Below are positions 1 through 9,641 of a stretch of 64,000 nt of DNA, piece by piece. This DNA comes from Bradyrhizobium sp. CIAT3101. Its GTDB lineage: Bacteria > Pseudomonadota > Alphaproteobacteria > Rhizobiales > Xanthobacteraceae. How positions within the stretch are numbered: the first letter of the stretch is position 1; every line of letters begins with the position of its first letter. Under the pieces are notes generated by a model. It did no database searches. It saw only the letters and a list, made by a program, of their open reading frames with translations, and had not been told where the DNA came from. The DNA lies in the NCBI RefSeq assembly GCF_029714945.1, contig NZ_CP121634.1, positions 7,027,001 through 7,091,000 of the forward strand. The letters run 5' to 3'. Position numbers and translations under genes: made by a program.

Positions 1-15
1 GCCAATCTGTGAACC

Positions 16-357
16 CTAGCTCGAATCGACCAAAACCAGCGGGTTTGGTGGTGAATTTGACGGTCTTCCTGACAGAGCCGCCAATGTGCTGGATGCAAAG
101 TTAAACACCGCCTTACCGGAAGCGTCGACGCCAACCAGCTTACCGTCCTTCATGACAGGAGAACCGGCACCCTCCAAGATCTGCCCAACCGCAAATCCGT
201 CGGCCGTGTGATGAACGTCGAGAGGAGCTAAGCACGTTCCTTTCTGACCATCCCATTCATTGGCCGATACTGCTGTAACCACGGCTTCCTTCAAGAGCCC
301 ATCCACGCCGCGACAGGTATATTTGAAAATCGACAATGTCGTGTTCATTCCGATCAC
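16..357 (-). CDS. Hypothetical protein, unrecognised
   Basis: A 113-residue open frame with no family I recognise. It has no clear signal peptide or membrane span and ends in a Pro/Ser-rich tail. A GTG lies one codon upstream of the annotated start region and an internal Met (MNTTLSIF) is an alternative start. A second minus-strand frame at 257-532 contains a hydrophobic stretch (PFLATVLCSAFGLIG) and overlaps the start of this one, so the two could be remnants of neighbouring genes. The surroundings are decayed, so expression is doubtful. Confidence 0.3.
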   Translation of the reverse strand: MIGMNTTLSIFKYTCRGVDGLLKEAVVTAVSANEWDGQKGTCLAPLDVHHTADGFAVGQILEGAGSPVMKDGKLVGVDASGKAVFNFASSTLAALSGRPSNSPPNPLVLVDSS

Positions 358-900
358 CTATTGGCTCTCGAGCAGCGACTATGGCGGTGCAACTGCAGCG
401 CCCGATTGTGTTAACAAGGGTGACCCCGCTCATCCCAATCAAACCGAAAGCGGAACATAATACAGTCGCGAGAAACGGCTTTGTCACTTTGGCGATGCTT
501 TCGCGGATAGGTTCTTCGCCTGGTATGTACAACTTGACGCTACGTGCGATTCAAGTCCCTTCGAGGGCTTGTTGCGTGAGTGCTACCCATAGCTAGGACG
601 AGTGGTCGAGTTGCCATCATTGGACTCTCTTTACCCGCGAGCTGCTTCTCTGTCGGAAGCGAGGCAGACCGGTTAGAGGAAGGGGACCGGCATCATCCTA
701 AGGCTCGATCTTGTCGTGTCATCCACGTCAGGTTGAACGCGGCCCCGCCATTTCAGAAGGTACGCTGACGTCTATGCGGATTTCACTCTCCTGAAGCAAG
801 ACGGCATCAGATTCCGAGAGCGGCACGCGGATTGCTGGTATGAGCAGCAAAGAGCCGCGCGGCCAAAACGGTCGCAGCGGCTCGTCCCAGGAGGTGCACG
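358..900. other. Gene-poor stretch
   Basis: Apart from the hydrophobic minus-strand frame at 257-532 I see no convincing gene, RNA or repeat here. A good ribosome binding site (aggaggt) ends the stretch just before the decayed modA at 901. Confidence 0.4.
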
Positions 901-1620
901 ATGAGACTTGCCCGATTTATCCTGATCGACGCAACTCTTATGCCGCTTATGCTCGGAAATGCGGGAGCGGCGAACATCAATGTGGCGGTGACCGCGCCCC
1001 CCATCGAGCCGGCGAAGATTGCAGCGTCGTTCAAGCCGAAGACCGCACACGACGCCTTGTTCAGTCTTGGCGCGAGTGGAAAGCTTGTACAGCCAGATCG
1101 GTCAAGGCGTGCCGTCTCAGGTGTCTATTTCGGCCGACGGCACAAGTCCGAAGCCATTGTTCGAGAATGCTCTCGCGGTTCGGGAATCGCGGTTTACCTA
1201 TGCGATCGATAAGCTCCTGCAGTGGAGCTCGACGGCGAACTTTGTAAATGGCGTGGAGGCGTTTTCCGTCGATCTGCAATCCGGCTCCGGCACCTAGTTA
1301 CGGAGCCGCGGTGCGCGGCATAAAGCCGCTCGGCTTCTATGGGTCGATGCAGCCGAAGCCGGTCCAGCGCGCGGCCATGACGCCAGCCTATGACTTCATC
1401 CAGACCGGCACCCTATCGTGCCGTCAAAGTTCACAGTTATTCGCCATTAGTTCGCGTTGTCTGCTGCCGCAGATTCTTTATGTCCCCATCCCGCTGGGCC
1501 CCGGCCTGGTGTTGATTTGCCCCGACGGCACAGTGAGACGCTCCTCCATCGATTTTATCGAAGCGCCGAATGCCTATGAGGTGATCGCGCCTGATAGGTA
1601 CGTGCTCGACGACCAGAGTT
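901..1620 (+). pseudogene. modA: Decayed molybdate ABC transporter substrate-binding protein (modA)
   Basis: Three successive frames together read as a ModA periplasmic molybdate-binding protein. The first (from ATG 901 behind aggaggt) gives a signal peptide and the ModA start (ANINVAVTAP, then FKPKTAHDALFSLGASGKL). An extra base near 1085 moves the homology to a second frame (YSQIGQG, SADGTSPKPLFENALAV, RFTYAIDKLLQWS). After a deletion near 1250 a third frame carries NPAPAPSYGAAV and AYDFIQTG, ending at TGA 1620-1622. ModA delivers molybdate to ModBC and supplies nitrogenase and other Mo enzymes. With at least two frameshifts it cannot make a normal protein. modB relics follow immediately, so this was a modAB operon. 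Confidence 0.85.
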
Positions 1621-1627
1621 GACGCGA

Positions 1628-2051
1628 ATGGATGGCCTTTCGGCAGAGATCTGGCAGTCGCTCGGGCTCACGATCGCGCTCGCGAGCCCGACGACGGTGA
1701 TACTGCTGTTCATTGGTACGCCGCTCGCGTGGCAGCTAGCACGTTCGAAGAGGCTTTGGACTGAGGCGGTGACGCCACGATCATCGCGCTGCCGCTGGTG
1801 CTTCCGCCAACGGTGTCGGCTTTTGTTTCTTGGTCCTGCACGGCCCGGGCGGCCTTCGCGCCTCTCTCTGGGGCGGGCGCACGCTTGCCTTCACCTTTGC
1901 GGGGCTCGTGGTCGGATCGGTTTTGTGCGCACTGCCTTTGGTGGTGCAGCCCATCCGCAACGCCTTCGTTAACATGGGCGACCGCCCGCTGGAAGTTGCG
2001 GCCACCTTGCGCACCTCTCCGTTATATGCCTTCTTCACGGTCGCCGACTGA
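1628..2051 (+). pseudogene. modB: Decayed, truncated molybdate permease (modB)
   Basis: The start (MDGLSAEIWQSLGLTIALA, then LLFIGTPLAWQLARSKRLW) is the first membrane span of a ModB permease. A frameshift near 1765 ends it. Downstream frames keep ModB character: [13 protein letters not shown] sequence near 1790, then [29 protein letters not shown] and [20 protein letters not shown] up to about 2050. The C-terminal third and any modC are missing. It begins 6 bases after the modA stop, as expected for a mod operon. Non-functional. Confidence 0.85.
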
Positions 2052-2118
2052 GGCTATCCCCCGTACACCAGACGGGCCTGGCCGCTCGCTGCGGCCGCGT
2101 GGCTGCCGCACCGCATGG

Positions 2119-2340
2119 TCACGGCACGCGTTGCCACTCGCCGATGTCCTCCGGGATGCCCATCTTAGATGGGTCGCCAGCGGACGGCCAGAAGCATGTA
2201 CCGTTAGCGAGTGCCTCTGCCGCCGCAGCGGGTGAAGCGTGGTACTCTAACGTCTCGCCAGCAAATACGATTGCAAATCCCTTTGGCGTCGGGACAATCT
2301 GAGCGTGCCCCGCCCGTGTTCTATAGACCCATTTCACCAT
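2119..2340 (-). CDS. Small conserved hypothetical protein
   Basis: A 73-residue frame (MVKWVYRTRAGHAQIV, later FAIVFAGETLEYHASPAA, then CFWPSAGDPSKMGIPEDIG). It resembles a family of roughly 75-residue proteins often seen in Bradyrhizobium, with an N-terminal beta-rich domain and a conserved GIPEDIGEW-type end. The frame is complete. Function is unknown and it stands alone among decayed genes. Confidence 0.5.
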   Translation of the reverse strand: MVKWVYRTRAGHAQIVPTPKGFAIVFAGETLEYHASPAAAAEALANGTCFWPSAGDPSKMGIPEDIGEWQRVP

Positions 2341-2391
2341 TTGCAGGTTCCCGCAGTTCTAGCCCGAATACGTGTTGAACATGCCGTGCTT

Positions 2392-2574
2392 TCACGCTGC
2401 GTATATAGCCGCGGGAGACTCGTGCTTCATTTCCCACTCAAGAAATTCGTTCGCGATCAACACCCTTTCACGACTTCGCCGCGCATCACCGCCGCAGGTT
2501 GCAATTGCCTGATCGGAGACAGCTTCCAAAGCCTGCGCGTCCGATTGTAACTTGGGAGCGGTAGGTTCAGGCAT
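2392..2574 (-). CDS. Small hypothetical protein, possibly shortened
   Basis: Sixty residues with a helical core (ALEAVSDQAIATCGGDARR, then LIANEFLEWEMKHE) resembling short Bradyrhizobium proteins that contain an AI...GD.R.A...LI.AN.FLE pattern. The C-terminus (SPAAIYAA) departs from that pattern and may be a truncation. No function can be given. Confidence 0.35.
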   Translation of the reverse strand: MPEPTAPKLQSDAQALEAVSDQAIATCGGDARRSRERVLIANEFLEWEMKHESPAAIYAA

Positions 2575-2622
2575 GGGGAATCCAGTAGTGGTTGGCGATA
2601 TTCTAATTCTGTTCTAGACAAA

Positions 2623-3404
2623 TCAACCACGGTTGAGCGCGGTCGGCGCGCGTCGCGAACGGAAAATCCTACCCGCCCCAGAGCCCGAGCCGCTGGGCGT
2701 AGGCGAGATTGTGGACGGTGGTGGCGCCGGTCGCCGAGACATAGACGATGCAGGCGTTGGACAATGCGTGCTGCAAGCGCAGGCCCGCTCGGCCCTGCTG
2801 CGAGGGGGCGACATCGCCCCGCTCGCCCTTGCCGCCACCGGCATTCTGCATGGCATGGCTCTCGTCGAAAATGATGACGCCGTCGAAGTCGGAGCCCAAC
2901 CATTGAACGATCTGCCGGACGCGCGAAAGCTTCTCGCCGCGGTTGTCGGACCGCAGCGTAGCGTAGGTTAAAAATGGGATGCCTTCGGAGAGAAGGATCG
3001 GGCGCCCTTGCGCGATGCGCGAGAGCGGTGTGACGAGCAGACGCTCCATGCCGAGCGCCGACCAGTCGCGCTGCGCCTCTTCCAGTAGCTTGTCGGACTT
3101 GGAGACTGCCTCACTGCGGCCCTTCAGCCAGTTGTCGAGGATGATGCGCGCGGACTGACGACCCTTGCCGGCGCCAGTGCCATCGCCGAGCATAAAGCCG
3201 CGACGGAAACGAACGGTGTTCGGCGCGTCGTCGCGCGCGGCCGTGACGAGGTCAAAGGTCTCGTCCACCGTCCAGGCGCCAGCGAGATAATCGCGATGCG
3301 CCTCACCGGCATAGATCAGCGTCTCGAGCTGGGCATCGGGCAGGATGCCGTCGCTCACGAGGCTCGCCGGCAGGTGCGGCCGATAGCTCGGCTTCGGCGG
3401 CGCA
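2623..3404 (-). pseudogene. Fragment of strawberry-notch-like SF2 helicase
   Basis: The frame from about 3404 to 2669 carries the helicase core typical of the giant methyltransferase/strawberry-notch proteins of rhizobial ICEs. It shows SLVSDGILPDAQLE, GFMLGDGTGAGKGRQ (Walker A), RLLVTPLSRIAQGRPI, FDGVIIFDESHAMQN (DEAH-like box) and CIVYVSATGATTVHNLAYA. The N-terminal methyltransferase part is gone. The frame breaks near 2672 (GLWGG stop) with about 15 further residues in another frame before homology ends. It directly abuts a trbL fragment, which is not the normal order, so this is a deletion or recombination junction. Confidence 0.8.
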
Positions 3405-3608
3405 ACCGAAGGGGAAGAAGCTGATATAAAGAGTCTTCTTCAACAGCCGCTGGAGGACGTCTTCGTCTGCGCCCCCAGGCCCAGAACACGCCGGCCAAGG
3501 TCATGTCGAGGACGATCATCGTCGAGGCGAGATAGGTGACCTCGCCTTTGATCAGGCCGAAGCCTGAATCGATATAGGTGGTGTAGGCATTGAGGAAGGG
3601 TCTTTATT
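3405..3608 (-). pseudogene. trbL: trbL 5' fragment (conjugation)
   Basis: Reading minus strand from about 3608 gives YTTYIDSGFGLIKGEVTYL, then IVLDMTLAGVFWAWG, then after a one-base shift ADEDVLQRLLKKTLYISFF. This is the N-terminal part of TrbL, an inner-membrane protein of the Trb type IV secretion apparatus. Homology stops near 3405, where the helicase fragment begins. Only about 65 of roughly 400 residues remain. Confidence 0.7.
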
Positions 3609-3828
3609 GGGCAGGACCTCCATGCAGTGCGTCAATCAGGCCCTCTATTGGATGGAGGGCATGATAACGGCGGACATATCGACGCGCGATAAAGAAGAGA
3701 CTCAACAGGCTGCTCACAAAACCGCAGCATGAATGCAGATCTTTCGCAGGCCCTAGAGCACACGTTACTGCAGAGGCAAGTCCTAATCGTGGGATTATAG
3801 CCAGTGTTTTCACGGTTGGCCCCATGGC

Positions 3829-4122
3829 ATGAGTTGGCGCATGAAAACTCGTGCGATTGTGGCCTGGAATGTGCGCCGGATTCGCGTAGATCAAGGTATC
3901 TCGCAAGAGAAATTGGCTTGCCAGGTCGGGATGGACCGCTCCTACATCAGTAGTCTGGAGCGGCAATCGAAGAATCCGACAATTGATCTTCTCGACCGTG
4001 TCGCCGAAACGCTGGACGTCCATTTGTCAGAGTTGTTTGTTCGGCCGCCGAAAGGTGCGAGGTCTCCCAAGACCTTGCCTAAAATTCGCAAACTAGCACG
4101 TCCACGTCGCAGGAAGAAATAG
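3829..4122 (+). CDS. XRE-family HTH transcriptional regulator
   Basis: A 97-residue protein with one Cro/C1-type helix-turn-helix at about residues 12-65 (VRRIRVDQGISQEKLA, VGMDRSYISSLERQ, PTIDLLDRVAETLDVHLSEL) and a basic tail (KLARPRRRKK). The ATG at 3841 (MKTRAIVAW) is an equally good start. Such single-domain regulators usually control a neighbouring gene, but both sides here are decayed, so it is probably an orphan survivor. Confidence 0.75.
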   Translation: MSWRMKTRAIVAWNVRRIRVDQGISQEKLACQVGMDRSYISSLERQSKNPTIDLLDRVAETLDVHLSELFVRPPKGARSPKTLPKIRKLARPRRRKK

Positions 4123-4808
4123 CTACGGCTGTCGCGCACCCAGTGGAGGGGACTTACAAGACCAATCTCGTTCTAAGATTATGTTTAGCAGCCGAACGGC
4201 AGCAAGGGAGTATCCCATCCGGTGTGTTGTTCGGCTTCACGTGATTAGTGAGGTCAGCCAGCCAGGGCATACAGGGGCGCTGCGATGGACGACAGGATTC
4301 GTCTCCGAAAGTTGGATCAACGTGCCTCGTCCGACGTGATGTCCTAAAGCATCCGCTCTGATAGTTACATCCTCATCAGAGAACCGGTTCTTGCATCGAC
4401 CAAACATACATCGCATGGCTAGATGATGTGTTCCGGTCTTCGATGGATGACGTAAAGAGCTGCCGGCGCTTGGGCTCTTTGGCCCCGAAAGCCACGTGCC
4501 CTCCTCTTCCAGAGGCGGCAGCAGGGGGAAGGCTAGCCATCATTGTTGTTCTAGCGTCCCTTTCACTCTAAGGGTTGGGTAAGCTTGAGTAACGTTAAAA
4601 GGCACTGCCGATTGGGGAAAGGGCAGACGTCCACCAACTTTAGCTTTTGGTGTTGGAGGAACAGAAGCGCCCCGATGATCCGAGATCTTCCTTCGCTTTG
4701 GCTCATCGGCTGTCGGAGAGTCGCCGCCCTCGGCTTCTAGTCCCGCGCTGTCGCTGGGCAGCGTTCCGCATGCGACTGGCCTGAGGCAGTCTCGCGCAGA
4801 TGGGCCAC
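4123..4808. other. Intergenic or degraded stretch
   Basis: I find no gene here with coding character. An open minus-strand frame (4540-4836) shares its first few residues with one near 15.5 kb only because both lie in the duplicated LysR upstream region. No promoter or RNA could be recognised with confidence. Confidence 0.35.
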
Positions 4809-5097
4809 GAAAACGGATATTCCCGGTTCTACCCATTTCGGTTGAAACTTTGCTTCCGATGAATTCGGAAGGAAGCTCTACTACCGGTTGATATTCTGCT
4901 CGATCCCAACTGTAGCGAATCGTGGCACTTGACCGAATAATACGAGTTAGAGGGGTTAAGCTCCAACCGTGCCAGTGGAATTTCGAGACCTACGCTGGGC
5001 AATCGTCGCGTCCCAGCACCGAAGCCTTCGCCAAGCAGCAGAGGCGCTCAGGATCAAGCAGCCAACGCTCAGTCGCTGTCTTCGGAATCTCGAGCAC
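4809..5097 (+). pseudogene. LysR regulator: duplicated upstream region and 5' fragment
   Basis: From about 4809 to 5097 the sequence is a diverged copy of 15507-15790, the upstream region and first codons of the LysR gene at 15667. Coding starts with GTG 4969 (PVEFRDLRWAIVASQHRSLR, then QAAEALRIKQPTLS), the N-terminal winged-helix DNA-binding domain. Homology ends within NLEH at about 5097, where IS21-derived sequence starts. The effector-binding domain is absent. The conserved GTG in both copies supports GTG as the true LysR start. Confidence 0.8.
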
Positions 5098-6731
5098 GTG
5101 GTGGCATCGCCGTTGTTGACGGGCCGGCTCTCGTTGCTGGCACGGTTCCGGGCGCCGAGGCGAAAGAGTTCGCCGTATTCGTCCGCGGGACGGATCAGTG
5201 CATGATCCTGCGTCAGAGACAGCGTGAGTTGTGGTGCCTGATCGAGGCGCTCGATCGCCTGCTCGAATAATCGCGCAACGATGGCGCGCACCTGTTTGTA
5301 GCGATGGATGTGATGACGCACCGCGTGATCGCAGGCCTGCTCGACGAGCCGGGCGGGATACTTCTTCGCAAGCCCGACAATGCCCCACATCGCGCGCTGT
5401 CCGACGCGGCCTTCGGTGTCGAACAGGTGCTGACAGAGCGCCTTCGCTTGCGGTCCGATGTCGCCGGCGCTTGCCAGCAGGAAGGCGGTCTGGCGGGATG
5501 GATTGAACGGGCGCTCGTTGTGCGGCAATTTGAGCGAACCGGGCCGTACGGCGCGGGCGTGAACGCGCAGCAGCTCCTGGGTGTTGCGGTAGCGGATCTC
5601 GATCGTGGTCTCGTAGAGGCGTACCACGACCTGGCTGCCGATCGGCGCGGGGCGCGCGGCATAGTCGCTGTGATCCACGCGCACGGTGGTGTCGTCGTAG
5701 ACGGTGCGCACGAGCTCGGAGAAGTAACGAAAGCCGGTCGCGGGCAGTGGCCGCAGATGCGGCTTCTCCTCCTGGAACATGGCCTCGACCTGACGTCTTG
5801 TGCTGCCATGGATGCGTTTGGAAGCCCAGTTCGCCTCCCAGTGCTCCAGAAACCTGTTCTGAGCCTCGAGCGACTCGAAGCGCCGCCCGGCGAGCGCGGT
5901 GCCCTGGGTGTGCTGGATCGCGTTCTCGACGGTCCCCTTGCGGTTCGGGTCCCGCACCCGTGCCGGATCGGCGACAACGCCGTAATGCGCGAGCACTGCG
6001 CCGTAGAGCCGGTTGAGCTCGGGCTCGTACAGGTCGGGCGTGATGACACCTTCCTTGAGATTATCGAGCACGACATAGCCGACGGCACCGCCGAAATACC
6101 GGAAACCCTCTTCGTGGAGCTGTGCCCAGATCTGCTGGCTCGACTTCCAGACCACCCGCCGGAAGCTGCGCCGCGAGTAGCGCAGAGTCATCACGAACAG
6201 GCGAGGCCGGCGGTAACGACCGCTCCTCGGATCACGGGTCAGCGCGCCTTCGCCATAATCGACCTGGGCTTCCTCGCCTGGGGCAAACTCGAGACGGTCA
6301 AACTGTTTGGGATCGATGTGGCGCAAGGCGCGCACGAAACGCTTGACGCTCTCGTAGCTGGCCGCGAAGCCGAACTGGTCAACCAGATCCTGATAGATCG
6401 CCTGCGCATTGCGCTTCAGACGAACCTGCTGTTCGATCCATTCCCGATGTGGTTCACAGGCTGAGCGGGCGAAATCAAACGTCTTGGCGGCCACCTTCGC
6501 TCCGATAGCCGGCGGTCGCGGAGGCGGGGGAGTTTGCCCATCCGCGGCCTCGGAGCCGGCGGTCACCCCGGGGGAGTTTGCCTCCGCCGCTCGCCGGGAC
6601 ACGAAAATCGCCTGGTAGCGCCGGATCGTCTTGCGGTCGATCCCCGTCAGCCGCTGGATCTCTCGCTGGCTCGTCTGGCGCTCAAGTAACGTAAATACGG
6701 TGCTTTGCAGGTGCGGCTTCAAGACGTTCAA
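5098..6731 (-). pseudogene. istA: IS21-family transposase IstA, 3' end lost
   Basis: Starts MNVLKPHLQSTVFTLLER with an N-terminal HTH (QREIQRLTGIDRKTIRRY). The DDE integrase core follows (EEAQVDYGEGAL, then YVVLDNLKEGV, then RDPNRKGTVENAIQ) and then the C-terminal domain to about residue 540. The last 50 or so codons of the open frame (from about NGDATTC) are antisense LysR sequence, so the natural C-terminus is replaced. IstA binds the IS ends and catalyses transfer with the helper ATPase IstB, which is not present. Confidence 0.8.
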
Positions 6732-6888
6732 CTCCCCGTCCCCTCTTCCCTAAAAGGGGGCGAAAATAGACGTCCTGCTATGTCCGTTGCGGCCGATCAG
6801 CTGCCCAGCCGGCGAGCATCAAGTGGGGGAGTTTGAGGTGACCACACCCGGGGGATTTTGACCGACCGTCGGGGGTTTTCAATGAACA
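5098..6888 (-). mobile_element. Truncated IS21-family insertion sequence
   Basis: This holds istA plus the upstream terminal region. The right end at about 6735-6888 carries repeated short G/C-run motifs (gggggagtttg, gggggattttg, gggggttttcaatg) typical of the multiple terminal repeats of IS21 elements. The presumed tip is near 6888. The left end, with istB and its terminal repeat, is missing: istA runs straight into the LysR fragment at about 5098. Without istB the element cannot transpose by itself. Confidence 0.75.
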
Positions 6889-7242
6889 TTGCAATTTCTG
6901 ATTTATGGTCGAGCCTGCCGTGAGAATAGCTGCGACACGAGCCCATTCGTACACCAACTTCGGTTGTACGGTGTTGGGTTTGCGACACCGGCGCCGACAC
7001 GCTCGCTGGAGCGGCAGAACACGCCAGAGCCTGCCGGCAGCCGTTCGTCAAGGAAAATTAGAAGCCGAGCGCGCTTTGAATGCCGATGGCACGGCCGTTG
7101 CTATGAGGCGACGATAGTCAGCAAAGGACCGAGGCGCATTCAGACAGGATGGGAAAACCATGCTCGCAGCGTCTCTAAAACGGACCCTGTACAGAGTACC
7201 GAGCGTGCGACAGCTACCGTACTCGCCCAATAGGGCGATCCA
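6889..7242. other. Non-coding or degraded stretch
   Basis: Nothing recognisable on either strand between the IS21 right end and the methyltransferase start. Short open frames overlap without coding character. Confidence 0.35.
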
Positions 7243-7989
7243 TTGATCGGATGGGACGAGGATCAGGCAAAGCGCGCGCTAGCGAACTGGAGAGTTGAAA
7301 TGACTGCACCCCTAGCCGTATCGCCGCGGCGCCAAACGTCCGATGTAGACGCAATGATCGCTGACCTCCGGTCGTGCGAACACCCGCACGATGTGGAAGT
7401 GTGCGGTATGCTGTTGCACATTCTCCCTGGCGTTCTGTCGCCACGCCTGAGTCACGCTCCCGACGCCTTGATATCGAAGTGGCACATCCAATCTGGAGCG
7501 ACAATATTGGATCTAGGATGCGGATCAGGCGTGCTGGGGCTGGCGGCACTCCGCGCTGGGGCAGAACGCCTGGTGGCTCTCGACATTAATCCGCAAGCCG
7601 TTCTCACCACAAAGATAAACATCGAGCGGTTAGGTTATTCCGATCACGCAGAAGTGCGCCTCAGTGACATTTATTCTGCGCTACAGCCTAAAGAAAAGTT
7701 CGACCTTATTCTGTTTGCCGCCCCGTACTGGAACCGAAAAGCAAAGGACGACCTGGAGCGCTCTTGCTTTGACGAAGGTCACAGCGCCATGGCCGCAGCT
7801 CTGGGGGGAGCGCATAATTGGCTCAAGGCTGATGGCCTAATGTATGTCGTCTTTTCTGATCAGGGAGACATTGGGCGCGTCCTGAACGTGATCGATGACA
7901 GTAAGCTGCGCGTTAGAAACATGCATATTTTCCGACCATCGATTGAAGGGGGGCACATTCGTATCATCTGGGAGCTCACGGTTCGGTGA
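7243..7989 (+). CDS. Class I SAM-dependent methyltransferase
   Basis: A 248-residue protein with a Rossmann methyltransferase fold in its second half: motif I ILDLGCGSGVLGLAALRAG (about residues 90-108), acidic motif II LVALDIN, and motif IV LILFAAPYWN where PrmC/HemK-type enzymes have NPPY. The AAPYW variant argues against protein-glutamine methylation, so the substrate is unknown. The first codon is TTG. ATG 7300 (MTAPLAVSPRRQ) is a plausible alternative. The gene is intact among relics, suggesting it is still selected or recently acquired. No operon partner is present. Confidence 0.7.
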   Translation: MIGWDEDQAKRALANWRVEMTAPLAVSPRRQTSDVDAMIADLRSCEHPHDVEVCGMLLHILPGVLSPRLSHAPDALISKWHIQSGATILDLGCGSGVLGLAALRAGAERLVALDINPQAVLTTKINIERLGYSDHAEVRLSDIYSALQPKEKFDLILFAAPYWNRKAKDDLERSCFDEGHSAMAAALGGAHNWLKADGLMYVVFSDQGDIGRVLNVIDDSKLRVRNMHIFRPSIEGGHIRIIWELTVR

Positions 7990-8003
7990 AGCCTCTTCTG
8001 CCG

Positions 8004-8397
8004 TCACTCAAGGGAGGCCGGTCGATCGGATTGAATGACCTCATGACAACCCGGCAGTTGTCCAACCGCCCCGAGATCAATCTCGATGATTCCAGCCCTT
8101 GCACGCTGCGCAGGCGGTGAAGACGCCAGTTGTGGTGCGCCGCTCGAGATCGGAGCCACTACGGGTGTGATCTCGACGGAAATAAGAACAGGCGCAACAT
8201 CTCCGCCCAGTCGCCCCTGGCGCGCTTGTCGACGCCAGGTGAACAGCAGGCTATGAGCCACCCCGTGCCGGCGTGCCACCCCGCAGACCGTCTCGCCGGG
8301 CTGCAAGGTCTCTTCGACAAGGCGGACCTTCTCATCGTAACTCCATCGCCGCCGACGCTCAGCTTCAGTCGTCGCATGTTCTGGTTCTCCCAGGAAG
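8004..8397 (-). pseudogene. IS66-family TnpA fragment
   Basis: Reading minus strand from about 8397 gives ATTEAERRRRWSYDEKVRLV, then LQPGETVCGVARRHGV, then SLLFTWRRQARQGRLGGD. This is the HTH accessory ORF (TnpA) of IS66 elements. The C-terminal end departs from the family after AGIIEIDLG. TnpB and TnpC are absent, so it is a leftover fragment. Confidence 0.75.
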
Positions 8398-8496
8398 TCT
8401 ATAAGGGCCGCACCATAAACCGATTTTACACATTCGAAGCGCCGTTACGCTTCCTCATCGAATGCGTCGGCAAGGAAAAGCCTTCGTGAGTCTAAC

Positions 8497-8863
8497 ACCG
8501 CAGATGAAGAAGCCGTTGAAGGCGGCAACTCGCCATGCGACATCGAAGCTGCCTTGAACAAGAAAGGCGGCGCCTGGAACGCCTCGACCATTGACGGTAG
8601 CCGCAAGCGCTTGAACGGCATCCTTCAGAATGAGCTGTACGCCGGGCGCATCGTCTGGAACCGCCAAAGGTTCATCAAAGGCCCGGAGACCGGCAAGCGC
8701 ATCAGCCGCGAAAACCCGCGCGAGCAGTGGATGACTGCTGAGGCAAAAGATCTGCACGCGCATGAAGGAAACCGGTCTCTGTGATAACCGGCGCACGGTG
8801 CCGCGCGAAGCGATTGAAGCCACGGTTCTAAAGGGCATCGAGGCGATACTCGCGGTCTGCTGA
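8497..8863 (+). pseudogene. Large serine recombinase relic
   Basis: Two pieces of the C-terminal half of a Pin-type large serine recombinase survive. One is ALNKKGGAWNASTIDGSRKR with ILQNELYAGRIVWNRQRF and GKRISRENPREQW. The other, in a new frame after an internal deletion, is KETGLCDNRRTVPREAIEA with TVLKGIEAILAVC. The catalytic N-terminal domain is missing. It is the same broad family as the recombinase at 47720, so it records an earlier integration event. Confidence 0.75.
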
Positions 8864-8865
8864 GA

Positions 8866-9051
8866 TCACGCGTCGATTTCTTCAAGCTCGGCGATACGCT
8901 TGTGCAGCGCGGCGACTTGGCGGCGCAGCTTCCATATCTCGTCGCCGGCCCAATAGGCGCCGCGCTGGGCGATTTCCTTGCGAACGGCGTTCGCTTCCGC
9001 GATCTCGCTGCGGATGACGCTGTCAAAGGCTTCGATGATCAGGTCTCGCAC
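8866..9051 (-). CDS. Small coiled-coil hypothetical protein
   Basis: Sixty-one residues, almost all helical, ending in a heptad-like segment (IWKLRRQVAALHKRIAELEE). The short size and coiled-coil end resemble uncharacterised rhizobial proteins. It converges with the recombinase relic. No function assignable. Confidence 0.4.
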   Translation of the reverse strand: MRDLIIEAFDSVIRSEIAEANAVRKEIAQRGAYWAGDEIWKLRRQVAALHKRIAELEEIDA

Positions 9052-9162
9052 GGGTTATTACCACCTTTTAGGAGCGTGCCGGGGCCATCAGGTGCCGGCT
9101 TTTGCCGGCCGCGTTGCTCAAATGCGTAGAGCGCTCACTACGCGGCGCTCTACGATCGTCAG

Positions 9163-9369
9163 TTAATCGAGAGCGGCAGCTGCACCATGATCGATCGCAA
9201 ATTGTCGCTTCTCCTCCGTCGGGAAACTTCTCGGCCTCCAGTTCCAACCTGGCGCCTCCTCCAGCTCCCCGGTGATGAGGACATAGTCTTCGAACGTACT
9301 CGACGAGCTGATGTGCATCTCGCTCAGCTGCCGCAGCTCATGCCTAAAGTGAATTTTGCTGACGGTCAT
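9163..9369 (-). pseudogene. Small hypothetical protein, compensating frameshifts
   Basis: The frame reads TFEDYVLITGELEEA and later EEKRQFAI, matching the paralogue at 9642-9838 (FKDYVLITGELEDA, FPDEERLRI). Between these blocks the residues (GWNWRPRS) do not match, but another frame restores LELEAEKF, so a pair of frameshifts lies in the middle. It is probably a decayed copy of an unknown small family. Confidence 0.4.
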
Positions 9370-9546
9370 TCATCTCCTCCGCGCCTCCCAACGCCGGATC
9401 TGGTTCTTTTAATAGCGCGAGGCGCTCGCCGGCCACGCCCTGTTTTTGGCTCAGCCACCAGCGGTCAGCTAGCGCGGGCTGGTCAAGATCTCCGGCCAGG
9501 TGGACCCGGGGCGATACGCAAGCATCTCCCTCCCGACTGCGCCTCG

Positions 9547-9583
9547 AACCCCCGTGGCTCGAAAGGGCTGCGGGGGCTTTTTT
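9547..9583 (+). terminator. Rho-independent terminator-like hairpin
   Basis: A GC-rich stem of about 12 pairs (ccccc...ggggg, with a few G-U pairs) closes on a GAAA tetraloop and is followed by cttttttg. This is the classic shape of an intrinsic terminator on the plus strand. Its upstream gene is no longer recognisable. Confidence 0.6.
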
Positions 9584-9641
9584 GTGACTTGATTTCCGCG
9601 CATCGGTTGTAGATTCGGCTCGCGATTGAGGAGAGGGCTCA

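Noticed and set aside
4540..4836. 98-codon minus-strand frame sharing its first residues with one at 15255-15536
   Set aside because: The shared start comes from the duplicated LysR upstream DNA; the remainders are unrelated and lack coding character.
4900..4940. Sigma-54 promoter (tggcac near 4923)
   Set aside because: The downstream -12 element TTGC is not at the required spacing.
5304..6464. Long plus-strand open frame (386 codons)
   Set aside because: It is the antisense shadow of the IS21 istA gene, which has clear IstA motifs on the minus strand.
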